NCBI GenBank assembly: GCA_001247695.2
Contig: LGRX02034676.1
Span: forward strand, 36,811-100,810
Origin: Cymbomonas tetramitiformis
Taxonomy: Eukaryota > Chlorophyta > Pyramimonadophyceae > Pyramimonadales > Pyramimonadaceae
Direction: 5' to 3'
Length of the DNA: 64,000 bases
Shown here: piece by piece, positions 23,301-32,121 of the stretch
Position numbering within the stretch: position 1 is the stretch's first letter
Layout of the letters: the number at the start of each line of letters is the position of its first letter
Program-made: the position numbers and the translations under genes
The notes under the pieces: model-generated
The model's input: the letters and a program-made list of their open reading frames with translations, nothing else
Told to the model about the DNA's origin: nothing
Databases searched by the model: none

Positions 23301-24964
23301 CTCGAGGTGGGGCTGACATGAGTGGTGTCGCTGGTGGTAGGGCTCACATGGGTGGTGTCACTGGTAGTAGGGCTCACATGAGTAGTGCCACTGGTGGTAG
23401 GGCTCACATGGGTAGTGCCGCTTACTGTGGGGCTCACGTGGGTAGTGCCGCTTGTTGTGGGGCTCACATGGGTAGCGACACTATTGATGAGACTGCCATG
23501 GGTGAGAGGATCCTCGTCATGCTGAGGGCTGCCAGCAGGGGAGTTGTGGGCGAGTTGGTGGGAGCTCTGGTGGTCAGTTCTCGTCTCAGGGGTCCCAGCT
23601 GCTGCCATCTGCTGGGTGAAGCAGAGCGAATTGACCGAGGACTCCTCTTCCATCACCTCAGGGTCTTCAGCGATGGGGTGGCTGTCGAGACAGGGCGGCG
23701 CTTCATCCGCTTCATGCGTTCTGACGGTGGTCATCTGCTGGGTGAAGCAAAGCGAACTGGGTGCGGAGGTCTCCTCCGCCTCTGAGCAGTAGGATGAACC
23801 TTCGGGGTTTCCTCCCGGAGTGGCCGGCGCGTTATCATGGTGCGAAGATGTAGTCTCTGTTGTGGGCTCGGCCAGCGAGGATGATGGAGGGGATGCTCCC
23901 AAGGGGCTGGGACCCAGCTTCCTCATCTTGTACTGGTGTACTGCGTGCAGACTGCACCAGGCGCCAGGTAGACCCACATCTCCCGCTGTCCCAGGTATCG
24001 TGCCCACTTCAGTGTCCAGGGTGCAGAGGGATGTCGAAGATCTCGCTGCTGCTCTTCGTGCGCCCTCCTTTTCCCACAGCCTGCTACCTGGAGAAGAGTC
24101 TGGGCTCGAAGTGGCGATTGCCTTTTGCTGCTCGGCGGGCGACAGCTCTCTCCAAGCCGCGTAGAGGTCGTGGGAGCTGGCGTTAGAGGGTTCGGGGACT
24201 TGCTGGTGACCGTCGTGTGAGAGGAGGTGCCACAATGCTATGCGCTGATGGCCCTCCTTGCGATCTTGAGGTTCGCGGGCAATGCGTATCCTCTCTGCCA
24301 GCTGGTTGGCGCGGTTCACGCGCTCCTTTGGCGATCGACTCCCAGAGTGTATGCGGCTGCGGGCGCGCTCCGACATCTTATCCACCAGGTCCTTGGCAGC
24401 CTCTGGGGATTTGCGCAGAGCTCTGCGGACCTTTTGCATGGCGACCTCGAGGGGGAGGGAGTACAGATCTCTCTTCCAGTGCCACGCAGTTAGCCTTTTC
24501 CGTGGGTCTGCGAGGTTGGACTGATAGATGGGCAGTGGTAGGACAACACGCGGTCGGGGGCGAAGATCGCGGGGCTCTCCGCGGTTGCTGCCCATAATGG
24601 GGGGTCTGTGCCGGGGGACTCGCCGTCCCCTCCGACCCTCGATCCTCGCTTGTGTATAAGCAGGGCCGTCATCAAGAGGTAGTGACGGCTCATCGAAGGG
24701 GGTGCTTCCTGCAAGAGGGTGGCTAGACAAGTCATCCCTCGGCGGCGATGGGGCACCAGCTGAGCGGTAGGTGCGTCGCAAGCGGGTCCCAGAGGTGAAG
24801 GCCACGCTCTTGGGATGGGGACGTTGGCCCCAAGGGTCTCTGCGTCCTCGGGCGCGTCGGGGTTCCACTGGTTCTGACCGCTTCTCCAGGGCGGAGAGGG
24901 TCTGATCATCAGGGCAAGACCTCACTTCCTCGAAGGGCAGGGTCTGGGGCTGGCCGCCGGCCAG
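17354..24964 (-). CDS. pol: Pol polyprotein: PR, RT, RNase H, Dam-like, integrase, chromodomain, C5-MTase-like
   Basis: About 2,535 codons, in the same frame as gag. It has no ATG near its 5' end, so it is read as a Gag-Pol fusion through the TGA at 24965-24967. Numbering from the GTG at 24925: protease DSG at 644-646; RT about 930-1110 with FIDD at 1053-1056; RNase H with D1208; Dam-like domain about 1525-1670 with CNPPY at 1577-1581; integrase zinc finger about 1773-1815 and catalytic D1845, D1907, E1943 (DD35E); chromodomain about 2156-2215 (EEWKVRWTGY); cytosine-methyltransferase-like domain about 2305-2440 with LFSGTGSVE, ASPPCRQYS (Cys2370) and ENPRG at 2410-2414. Residues 488-541 hold five to six THVSPTTSGT repeats. 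No stop or frameshift interrupts the frame. Both methyltransferase domains keep their signature motifs; activity is inferred. Confidence 0.93.
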   Translation of the reverse strand: MAGGQPQTLPFEEVRSCPDDQTLSALEKRSEPVEPRRARGRRDPWGQRPHPKSVAFTSGTRLRRTYRSAGAPSPPRDDLSSHPLAGSTPFDEPSLPLDDGPAYTQARIEGRRGRRVPRHRPPIMGSNRGEPRDLRPRPRVVLPLPIYQSNLADPRKRLTAWHWKRDLYSLPLEVAMQKVRRALRKSPEAAKDLVDKMSERARSRIHSGSRSPKERVNRANQLAERIRIAREPQDRKEGHQRIALWHLLSHDGHQQVPEPSNASSHDLYAAWRELSPAEQQKAIATSSPDSSPGSRLWEKEGARRAAARSSTSLCTLDTEVGTIPGTAGDVGLPGAWCSLHAVHQYKMRKLGPSPLGASPPSSSLAEPTTETTSSHHDNAPATPGGNPEGSSYCSEAEETSAPSSLCFTQQMTTVRTHEADEAPPCLDSHPIAEDPEVMEEESSVNSLCFTQQMAAAGTPETRTDHQSSHQLAHNSPAGSPQHDEDPLTHGSLINSVATHVSPTTSGTTHVSPTVSGTTHVSPTTSGTTHVSPTTSDTTHVSPTTSDTTHVSPTSSECTSAGTLLTASVDNLVSHPTEDVDLLDEEFYAACRQTLEECREASDNLLPNLKCKSIRTDGGVQWKTDIEGTLAAAHDEEGPLLLVFYATLRGHTVKVLIDSGASDNFISEQSAKRCGLTTRAGSEMRVTLADGSVKITGATAYAKFNTHTTTGTYTENALALRILPLGIQVDVILGGRWLRSHSPVTLGYEGNGSVSFLRKSRSGKIGDRVTITGCSPGKASGDRSPKGTACAGLVDEVFLTPAQLKKYLVYAETQKLRGNDDPEIQPAWLMVAEKSPDDTASAFAATAIDSENAEPAADTEDAEVSPEWTLKFQDFWGEEYKKEMTTALPNIDGLRHDPQDEANINLDPELSKKGPPCQRIYKKSAEELRQLRERVETLMSKGYIRPSSSPYAAPCLMVPKPGNPKELRLVIDYRLLNRQTVKDKYPLPDIQMMFDEMQGAKFFSSFDAVDGFWQVPMAPGDVEKTAFTTQMGSYEWLVMPQGLQNSPSQYQRRMQRALGHLPFVRIFIDDVVVFSNTAAEHYEHVKQLLLTCREKGVFLKRSKCQLLKKSLRFLGHCISADGCRPQHDKVAAVRDWPELETVTHVRQFLGLAGYYRRFIHCFSEIAQPLTRLTKSDVPWEWGPMQQWAFEELKKALTSAPVLALPNIKGAADGTAPFVVQTDASGIALGGVLMQDNGDGLGLRVIAYESRQFSAAEQNYHTGERELGALHHCTTVTWRHYLIFTNFRIQGDHRPLEWLMEPGRELSRRQARWYMDLVEVGVPRMEYIKGALLLVPDALSRRPDFKDKDVREGLKEAGVIDPTSDLPKDPLATLESEYFSSSPPAAHPHWAQTVDCWLSAVETLSVAEQAMDMGETIALVNPKLYKGMKEDHLDFDMPDWPAADSAKPVEAPHKPPDRAPPQIRITRSMSRAGKASTTPTPPQLASPKTRTPTSRADASEAPTEKVPTSSPTPQQAPQQSTPSPVLHPQKRQAPPEDSQNWRVRAEYSSKYAEKFGPFDVDACCDFGGRNRQADRFWTDCLSEKWRGLRVWCNPPYNSKCITVEAILNKYIAEWKADPENTSAVFVLPDHQSKLPAWRKLFRKANMQIVEVIPTHDDKGEPNQFFENPDGRAFDLRWPVLIVHAPPAKPQPARVRHPRTAPAVIRTGEAADFRDAASQQSDSKFLRALKAEYTREGTLRSLREKVKAAPHQCLQDFRLVGEVVWRTAAGRYQLVLGEDSPLREVVIRHAHESLSSGHTGRDKTLERVLRRFYWRGAAEDVGTWVASCAVCQSVRPRGTYPDGLLNPHSIPNRPWQDVAVDFVTGLPVSERGNDAFVAFTCKLTKMVHVVPMNFGDSSAAVVARIYFDSVWRLHGAPMKIVSDRDPRFQDAFWQELMRLMGVKVARTTPYNPRSDGQAEHSNRVIEDMLRSFVDANVEDWDLFTTNVEFAINDSRSESTGFTPFELVFGFSPLSQLDLFLEAAQSTAGRRTGGVGTAHEVAVKFSSQLRDARQRLELAQQRQREQFDRRHGQREYAVGDLVWIEAKHLTEKVMDRSICRKLTKRWHGPVPVTERFFSDVQMTMPEADRGAPVAYRLRLPPHWRIHDVFAQHRLKPYTSGQDAFAARDHLAVPEEVVVDGQKEAHVERILARRVRSVRGKEVEEWKVRWTGYSKAHDQWRTRDKLERGSPLQQLREFEQARLHMEAQVRDEATRRREQRGRHSAQAGMTLAHLITNPCDELDQLEQMEDDIPLPWERQERVEDGSLALVTELLAIQAKTTRTPRILVLFSGTGSVEREFLNCFPSASVVTLDSGHIWQPTHVCDILQWDYKQYPPGFFDVVWASPPCRQYSQARTTGGPPDLPQADKIVRRALQIIDYLEPKHWFMENPRGRFPNALRLRPMMRQLPPPLVCTYCMYGTQYMKPTCIWTNSAPPSPLLRCTTSTPCACRWATGAHPETAQLGPHPQQTGAGRSASVYPVPALLLRQLFRHLRLRDTEDPL
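17606..18013 (-). other. Cytosine-C5-methyltransferase-like domain of Pol
   Basis: Residues ~2305-2440 of Pol, after the chromodomain. The SAM-binding motif I is LVLFSGTGSVE, the catalytic PC motif is ASPPCRQYS, and motif VI appears as ENPRG rather than the ENV usual in C5-methyltransferases. Classical motifs IX/X and a target-recognition domain are not evident, so the domain is short. Cytosine methyltransferases captured by retrotransposons are known in algae and dinoflagellates; the role proposed there is self-methylation of new copies. Confidence 0.75.
19916..20353 (-). other. Dam-like N6-adenine methyltransferase domain of Pol
   Basis: Residues ~1525-1670, between RNase H and integrase. 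FGPFDVDACCDFGGRN, then a region ending WCNPPYN, fits the phage-type Dam family (DNA N-6-adenine-methyltransferase, PF05869-like) with catalytic N/D-PP-Y written NPPY. A Pro/Ser/Thr-rich linker (~1440-1520) precedes it, suggesting a cleavable or flexible junction. All core residues of the NPPY motif are present; enzymatic activity is inference. Confidence 0.75.
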
Positions 24965-24967
24965 TCA
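24965..24967 (-). promoter_or_regulatory. Gag stop codon in a readthrough-type context
   Basis: Gag ends GAA TGA CTG GCC, and the same frame stays open for the whole of pol. TGA followed by CT is the strongest known leaky-stop context, so termination with occasional readthrough would give Gag and Gag-Pol. A programmed frameshift is not needed. Confidence 0.75.
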
Positions 24968-27906
24968 TTCATCGCTCTCCACCGGGGGGAGGCCGTCACC
25001 CTCCACAAGCTCGATGCCCGCAAGGGCCGCCAGGGTCTGGTAGCTCTGCTCGTCCTCACAGGTAGCAAGAGCCAAGACCTCCTCGGAGAACTCCTCTGGG
25101 ACGCCATCCACCGAGGAGATGTCCTCCTGCTGCTCGATGGCCCAAACGACGGCGGCTACAAACCCAGGGGAGTTCGCCAGTCGAGCGGGTGCATTGGCCC
25201 TCCACTCCTTGAGTTTAGCCTCGTCCGTACAGTTACGGACGATGTGCTCCGCAGAGCCGCAGGCGAAGCACCGGCGGACTTTCGGAGCGTCGGGGCGGGA
25301 GAGGCCAGGTGGTGGTGGCAAAGGGGTCACTGCCGCGGCGACGGTGGTGGCAGGCCCATTCTCCAGCATGGCAAGAGCTGGGCGGCTCGAAGAGGGGGTA
25401 CGCCTGTAGAAGGGGGTGCGAGGTGGTGGGTTAGCGAAGGAAACAGCACGGGGAGGACGGTCTTGAGAGCGCCTCTGAGCCGCCTCCGTGTCAATGTCAC
25501 TCTCCACCTCCTCAGCAACTTCCCGAATCTTCAACAAGGCGTTGTGGGTGCCTGGGATGTCGTCAGCGACGGCCTTCCTCTCCCACTCTTCTGGTTTGGA
25601 GACATCCAAGTGAATGGCTCTCAGGCGCCGCATCACCTTGGGTGCATATTTCAGCCCTCGGCGGTACGTAGAGAGCATCGACAGGTTGGTCATCTCCACG
25701 CAATTGGGGACTCTGCCGGCCAGGAAGTTGACGGAGGCCATGCGGGTCTCCAGTCGCGAGAAATACTCCGCCGCGGTCTCGTTCATCGCCTGCTTCAGGG
25801 CAATGGCCTCGCCATGTGCGTTCTCCAGGTAGGCCTGCGTCAGGGAGCACACCGCCAGATCGCTGAAGAACACGTCCAGCTCCCCGTAGCGTTGGTGCCA
25901 GGCTTGCTCGGACCCAAAGGTCCCCGCCGCGCGCTCCAAGAACTTTCTCTGCTGGTCTTGAAGAGTGTACTCCTTGAAGCTCCAAAGAAGACTTGACACA
26001 CTCGCCTGGTACGCTGATACTGACGGCGTACAACTGGGAGTGGTCAGTGCTTCGATCACGATGGCCTCCTGGAATACCTTCCGCACCATGTTGGAGTAGT
26101 GCTCCAACTGCGTCAGGAGGCCCTCCTTGTCGGCCGATTTTGTGTCGGACGCGGAGCGGGGGAACCTGGTGACGCTCTTGACCAGCTTTAGCACCATCTC
26201 TTTGGTCTTGTGCTCCAGGCGGACCTCGTCTGGGGATGCTCGCAGGTTAGTGCCCTGCGGCAGACGGACGATGCCTGGAACAAAGGGGGTGGCGCTGGGA
26301 GAGAGCACGGGGTTCGCAGCGGCGGCAGAGTGAACGGGGTTCGCGGCAACGGCAGAGTGAACGGGGTTTGCGGCGGCGGAGTGGGGGAAACGGGCTGGAG
26401 GTGGTGGTCCCGGGGCATGCGCGGGCGGAGGCGCAGGCGCGGGATTTGTGGGGACTGCGGTCGGAGTGGGCGGTAATGTAGGGGCTGATGGTGGTGCGGG
26501 GAGTGGAAGAGGTGTATGGAAGGGCAGGGGTGTGGATGGTTGTGCGGCCACCACGCTCATGCTCCGGTACCAATCGGAGTTGCTGACCTCCGACCACGCG
26601 GCGAGCCCGTCCTGATCGAAGTTCTGCATCTCCGACTCCCGCGCAGTAGCAGGGATCCACTCCCATACTGGCTGCCCCATGCTGGTAGACCGCACATTGG
26701 CCGCGGCTGGGTCCCCCATTGCCATATCCATGACCTCGCGGTCGACCATGAGGACCCAGGTCTCCACACGAGGGTTGGTAAGGGGTAGGGGTGCATGGTG
26801 TAGCCGACCTCCCATGCGCGCATATGCAGTCAGCGGCGCTCCCAGCAGGTGCATGATCCTGAACAAGATGGCGTCGCCCTGCACCCCAGCCCGGCGACGT
26901 TCGTCCCATGGCAGGGAGACGGTTGCCGCGCCTCGCACCCCAGCTGACTGGTGCACCCACAATGACCCACCATCGTGGGTGACGAAGAGGGCTCTGACCT
27001 CTGGGTACTGAGGGTAGGAGGGCTCTGGTGCGGGATCGTCAGGGGGATCCTGAGGTGGATCACTAGGGGGGCCTGGTGGCGAGTCGCTTGGACTGGAGTC
27101 TCTGGGCTCTGAGTCGGGGTTGCCACCGCCGTGCACCACCGTCTCCATCGACTGCCGCCGGCGGGCCACCATCATGTTATGGGGATTTGGCCGGCCCTGA
27201 GTGGGAGGTTCGGCGGGAGCGGTCTCAGCGGCGGTCTGAGGCACTGGAGGGGTTACGCTGGCGGCGGCGTCTGCCTCGTGTAGATGGTCCGCCGTCAGGC
27301 CCTGTGCGCTGCCCTGAGGGTCGCCTGGTGGGGAGGCTCCTGCCGATGCCGTCGCACCAGGCAGCGCGAGTCCTCTCGAGAGCACCGCGGAGATGTCCAG
27401 GGCCTGTACTGCCGCCAGGACTTCTCTGCGAATGTGTTCACTTCGGCTGCTCGCGTCCGAGTCGGAGCCGGACCTGTGGGCGGCCCTCCGCCTGCGCTCA
27501 GCCCGTGCCTGCGTGCTTCGGCTGCCTCTGGTCCCCGTGCTGGTGCGGCTGATGTCCGTACCGGAGTCGGGGTCAGAGTGATCAGGTGCGTGGCTTGGGC
27601 CTGGAAGATGTTTGCCATGTGTCGCAGGGCCCGAAGATGCCCTTCGGGAACGCCGACGCCGGCGAGTCTCTGAGGTTGTCGCCACCGCGGGAAGGTGACG
27701 CACCAAGAGCTGGGTACCGCCCAAGACGTTCTGCTGAACTCCGCTGTCAAGGGGTACCTGCAGAGGGTCCGGCAGGGCCGCGGCGCCGATGCTGATGAAG
27801 TGCTGCAGCGATGAGAGATCCGCGCCTGAGTCATGAAGCGCGGAGGTGGCTGGTGCCAGCTGATGGGGCTGCTGTGGTCGATGCTGCGGCTGTTGTGGCG
27901 GCTGCG

Positions 27907-27937
<31 letters not shown>

Positions 27938-28385
27938 CTAACTGCTGCTGTTGTAACTGCTGCTGCTGTAACTGCTGCTGCATCGGTTCCAGTGGCTGCT
28001 GCTGAAGCCACTGCTGTTGCTGCTGCTGGTACGCGAGCCACTGCTGCTGCTGCTGTAGCTGTTGTTGGAACGGTGTGGGATATGCGCCCACGGGGTGATG
28101 GGTTCCCAGTGTGAACGGCACTGGTGATACTCCCCCAGCGAGGGGCGCTGATTGGGGCAATACCCAATTGACGCCGTTCCATACAGCCTGTGCGGGGGTG
28201 CCATCCGGCATAGTATAAGGGCGGGGCACCGCTGTGTAGGGCATGGTGGTGCCTGGATGTGGAATGGGGTGAGCGGAAGCGTATGCGGTGGGCGATGGGA
28301 AGGTCATGGGAGAGAACAGTGTGTGGTGTAGCTGCTCTGCGCTGACACTCATGCTGGGAAATGCCTCTGATGTCTGCTGTGACAT
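24965..28385 (-). CDS. gag: Gag, with Gln-rich N-terminus and a frame change in a CAG tract
   Basis: The core frame is open from 27937 to the TGA at 24965 and has no early ATG. It ends with a CCHC zinc knuckle (CFACGSAEHIVRNC, nt 25270-25229), preceded by a capsid-like region and Pro-rich, Ala-rich tracts. The likely start is ATG 28385 (MSQQTSEAF), in a frame that runs through Gln/Ala-rich CAG repeats to a stop at 27831. The two frames overlap from 27937 to 27831 inside the CAG/CTG repeat, and joining them needs a +1 shift. Replication slippage in the repeat, an assembly error, or programmed shifting could each explain this. The product would bind RNA and form the particle. Confidence 0.8.
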
Positions 28386-29652
28386 TCTGACTGCTGAGCT
28401 GGTTGAGTTCAAAGACTGGGTGTGGCAATAGCCACAGGTGAGCAAAAGTAGTGAGTGCTCGCCTTTTTATTTAATCAGTCTCGTCCTCGTCGATGTCACT
28501 CGCTGGAGGCGAAGGAGCGGGACTTCCAGGTGGAGATGGGGGGACCCAAGGCCACTCTTCGATTCCTTGCACTGGATATGAACCAGGGAGCGCGGGGAAG
28601 ACTGTTAGGTCTTGGGAGTTCGGGTAGCGGAAGAGAAGGTTTCCAATCTGAAGCCACACGAAATCGTGATGTACTGGTGGGATAGCCAGCGTGACTATGT
28701 CCAGGCGCTCAGTCGCTGTTCTCCTCTTCGTCGTCAGAGGAAGAGGGGGAAGGAGGACCGCTCCAAGGACCGCTCTGCCAGAAAGCGCCTGCTGGTGGGT
28801 AGGTAGGGTCTGGAGGGAATACCCACTTGATAGGTCCTTGCTTCCACCACGCTCTTCTGTATTCTTCTGGCGAAGGGGGTACTGCCATACACCAGCGAAC
28901 TCAAAATTTGGCCAGGGCTCCGCGACACGATTTTTGAGTGCCTAGGCGCGCGGGCAAGAGTCAAGCAGCAGTGAAAAAGGAGGTGTCAGGTCCAATATGG
29001 GGGTCCAGTGAGGTCCCAGACGGTATCTGTACTCCGTAGGTCCCAAGAAAAGCCCCAGTCAGTGCGCTGCTGGAAGATACCAGGAGGTGCTGAAGGGCTG
29101 CCAGAAACGTCCCAGAACTGCTGAAAGCGCCTTTTGGTGGAGCTTTCCCCGCTGCTGATGGCCGTGAGGGCGGTATCAGGGGTTTCTAGGCTGTTCTATG
29201 GGGTCTAAAGAGGGGTTTTTCGGTGGTGGGGGCTACTGGGAGAGGTTTTGGGGTAGGCTGGAAACTGTCAAAAACGGCTATTTTTGGCTGTTTTGGGCGG
29301 TTTTTCGCCTTTTTGGGGCTCTGAAAGGTGAGCTATATCGTTTTCTTGGCTACTGTAGACCGGGGAAACCCTTTAGGGTGCTCCCTGACGGTCGTTTGTG
29401 GCCTGGGGCGGACTTCGGGTTTAAGATCGGAAAACGAATGCTTGGGTTTCTGAGCCAGTTTGAGCCCCCAGTGTTAAGGAGCAAAAATATGAAGTTTTGG
29501 AGATGTTTTCCAGAGGATACGGCCGTTGTATACGAAAAAAAATGTACTTACGGAGGCTAAAATTGCGCACAGATAGCCGGAAGTACAGCTCTCCCCCTGT
29601 ATCACAACGAAAGTTTCAATAGGCCCGTGGGCGAGTTGCGCAGAGGCGAAAT
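28386..29652 (-). other. 5' leader of the retrotransposon
   Basis: About 1.27 kb between the primer-binding site and the Gag start, with no conserved coding domain on either strand. Upstream short frames (for example 28659-28471 minus) may be leader uORFs. It would hold packaging and dimerisation signals, which cannot be located by eye. Confidence 0.5.
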
Positions 29653-29670
29653 CGCAGCACGCTGATACCA
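29653..29670 (-). other. Primer-binding site, initiator-Met tRNA type
   Basis: Two bases inside the 5' LTR, on the minus strand, TGGTATCAGCGTGCTGCG begins with nine bases complementary to the 3' end of plant-type initiator-Met tRNA (CTGATACCA). This is the usual primer of Ty3/gypsy and Ty1/copia elements in plants and green algae. Confidence 0.8.
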
Positions 29671-29672
29671 AA

Positions 29673-30357
29673 TGTGCCAGGGGCACGACGACAGATGCTC
29701 GGAGATATGTTTTTGATTGAACGTGCAAAGGTACACAATTCGGATTTTTATAATATACTGGATCAGGGCCAGATTGAGGTACAAACGATAATTCGGTTCC
29801 GAGTTCTGAAGGCTAAACACTTCTCAAGTGCTCTACTTATTCACTCGTCACTCAGGTTGCAGGGTCAACCACTCGAGAGCCGATGTCACACTTCGGCTCA
29901 ACGTTCAGTTCCCGATCCGATCTCATTTCTAATTCCGATTCGTCATTCTCGATTCAGATGTTATGCCAACAGGCTGACACGATGACTGCCCCACAGTACT
30001 GTCATACTACTGTACTGTCATACTGTCATACTGTCATAGCGTCATACTGTCATACTGTCATAACCTTAATATCTGATATTCGATTTCATTGTCTTTTCAA
30101 CCCCGATGCGAATCTGACCATTCTTCGAGGGTCTGACTGAGTTCCACGATGACACCCCCCACAGTACTGTCATACTACTATAGTGTCATACTGTCATAGT
30201 GTCATAGTGTCATACTGTCATACCCCGGACATCTGGTATTCATTCTCATCGTGATTTCAAGCCCAATTTCACTGTCATCGTGCCAATCCCAGATTACCCC
30301 CGATGACACACATACGGACGCATAGGCATATCGGCTCACGCTGTGCCTCCGGGCACA
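29673..30357 (-). repeat. 5' LTR of the retrotransposon
   Basis: 685 bp, partner of 16484-17165. Differences seen include a C/T-type change in TTATGCCAACAGG, a substitution in CTGTACTGTCATAC and a CATACTG unit near 30211. Confidence 0.95.
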
Positions 30358-30377
30358 GTAGGTCCCAGGAACGCAAT

Positions 30378-30400
30378 AATAATAATAATAATAATAATCG
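30378..30400. repeat. (AAT)n microsatellite
   Basis: Seven ATA/AAT units just outside the retrotransposon's target duplication. No further meaning is seen. Confidence 0.85.
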
Positions 30401-30899
30401 TATAACGTAGGAGGAACGTACATCGTAGGTAAAAATTAGTTGGAGGAAAATTTGAAAGGACGACGACCGCTGATGGCACGGTCGCGGTCGGGGCTGCCCT
30501 TGTAAACCCAGGCAAGCCCGCCTGGTTTGACGAGGCTCAAGCGGCACAAAGGCCCCTAAGACGAGGTCCGCAGCGAGCAACCGGATCCATTTATGTCCTT
30601 CGTGGACACGCTGCTCTTATGGGAGCAGCAACGCAAGACGACGTCATGCCTCGCGTGTACGGGTATTGCAGGATTGAGAATCAAAATGACGTGTCACTGA
30701 GACACGCCATTACGTATATATGATATATTGACCCGTCCGCTATTATTTATGAATATAATACAACTACACATATGCACCTTCGGTGCGTATTTATTATTTT
30801 TTATTTTCGTATACCTGAAACACAACGTATATCATAATGCACATATCATGATTACAACTTATTGTCCCTCTTTGGGGCGATAGAATGCTGCATTGATGT

Positions 30900-31730
30900 A
30901 TATATTGGTATCTCACAATAGGCGCGTGTCACACTTGGCGTCTAACGCTGGACTCGCGCCAATTGGTGCCCAGCACTTGGGGTCTGACACCAGAGACATA
31001 CCGATTGGTTTCTGACATAGTCATTAGCCTCGCGCCAGGCGCCAGGCGCCAGGCGCCAAGCGCCAGGCGCCTCGCGTCTCGGTTCAGCCTATGCTACCTA
31101 CACGATTTATCGATAAATGCTTATTACGATCAAATCCTGTGCACGGTAACGTCTAATCTCCAATATTACCAAAACGCTAGAGTGACGTCTGACACATACT
31201 CACCTCTAGACCCCGTTCGCGTCTGACACTTACTTTTGACCTCGCCTTTGTTGACACCCACTCGCGACCTCGCGTCTGATACCCGCACGCGTCCTCGCTC
31301 GCGTCTAACACCCACTCGCGTCCTTACAATTAACGCCCACTCGCCTCCTCGCGTCTGACACCAGCACCACCTACTAGCGCGACCTCAATTCTGGCACCCA
31401 CTCGCGACCTCCCACGCGTCTAGCACCCACTCGCGTCCTCGTGTCTGACACCGCCCATTCGCGCCCACGGGCCGGTCACCCACTCGCGTCCTCGCGTCTA
31501 ACAGCCACTCGTGACTCGCGCGTCTGACACCCACTCGCGTCTGACACCGCCCACTTGCGACCTTGCACGTGCACGTAACATCGCCTAGTCGCGACCTCGC
31601 TTCTCACACTCATTCACGAGCTCACGCCTGGCACCCACTTGCGTCCTCGCGCCGAACATCCACTCGCGACCTAGAGTCCGACATCTATTCGTACAGCCTC
31701 GAACCTCGCGCGTGTAAACAGCCCTCCTTG
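30900..31730. repeat. Degenerate GTCTGACACCCACTCGCGACC repeats
   Basis: About 30 irregular copies of a 20-30 bp unit combining CACCCACTCGCG, ACCTCGCGTC and TCTGACACC, preceded by a GCGCCAGGCGCCAGGCGCC run at 31036-31067. Spacing is irregular, so it is an old, decayed tandem array. Short frames across it are not genes. The flanks 30401-30899 and 31731-32121 hold nothing recognisable. Confidence 0.7.
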
Positions 31731-32121
31731 CACAACGCATTTCGGCGAAGACTCTCGTGCCGCATCTAACCACGCTGCAGAGTGCATTGCATCCCTCGTC
31801 ACAATATGCAGCCCTCGCTTAAACCAACCCCCGATACACACAGCTGCCTAGCGTGGATATATATTATATTTTTCACATATATATGCTGTAGCCTGAAAGC
31901 ATATTCAGCCTGGATGCATTTTTAGCCTGGATGTATGTTTAGTGCAGATGCATATTCAAAAATAATACAAGTAATAAATAATGGTAGTAGTCTAGAAGAC
32001 AGGCAGGCCGGTGATACCCATGGTTCTTGGTGATGGCTTGTACAAGCCTAGTTCTTGGCAGTCTAATCTTGGAAGGGGTTGTTCTACGAGAGCATGTGTG
32101 ACATCCTACATGCTACTATGG

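Larger units (their letters stand above)
16484..30357 (-). mobile_element. Complete Ty3/gypsy chromovirus-like LTR retrotransposon with two methyltransferase domains
   Basis: The 13.9-kb element has LTRs at 16484-17165 and 29673-30357, TG...CA ends (TGTGCC/GGCACA) and a perfect 5-bp target duplication GTAGG at 16479-16483 and 30358-30362. Read on the minus strand the order is: 5' LTR, primer-binding site TGGTATCAG, ~1.3-kb leader, gag, in-frame TGA, pol, polypurine tract, 3' LTR. Pol order (protease, RT, RNase H, integrase, chromodomain) places it with Ty3/gypsy chromovirus-like elements. A Dam-like domain is inserted before the integrase, and a cytosine-methyltransferase-like domain follows the chromodomain. 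The LTRs differ at only a few positions and one short repeat indel, so the insertion is recent. Confidence 0.95.

Noticed and set aside
18083..24597. Many plus-strand frames of 60-155 codons inside the retrotransposon
   Set aside because: Antisense shadows of the GC-rich pol and gag frames; no recognisable domains.
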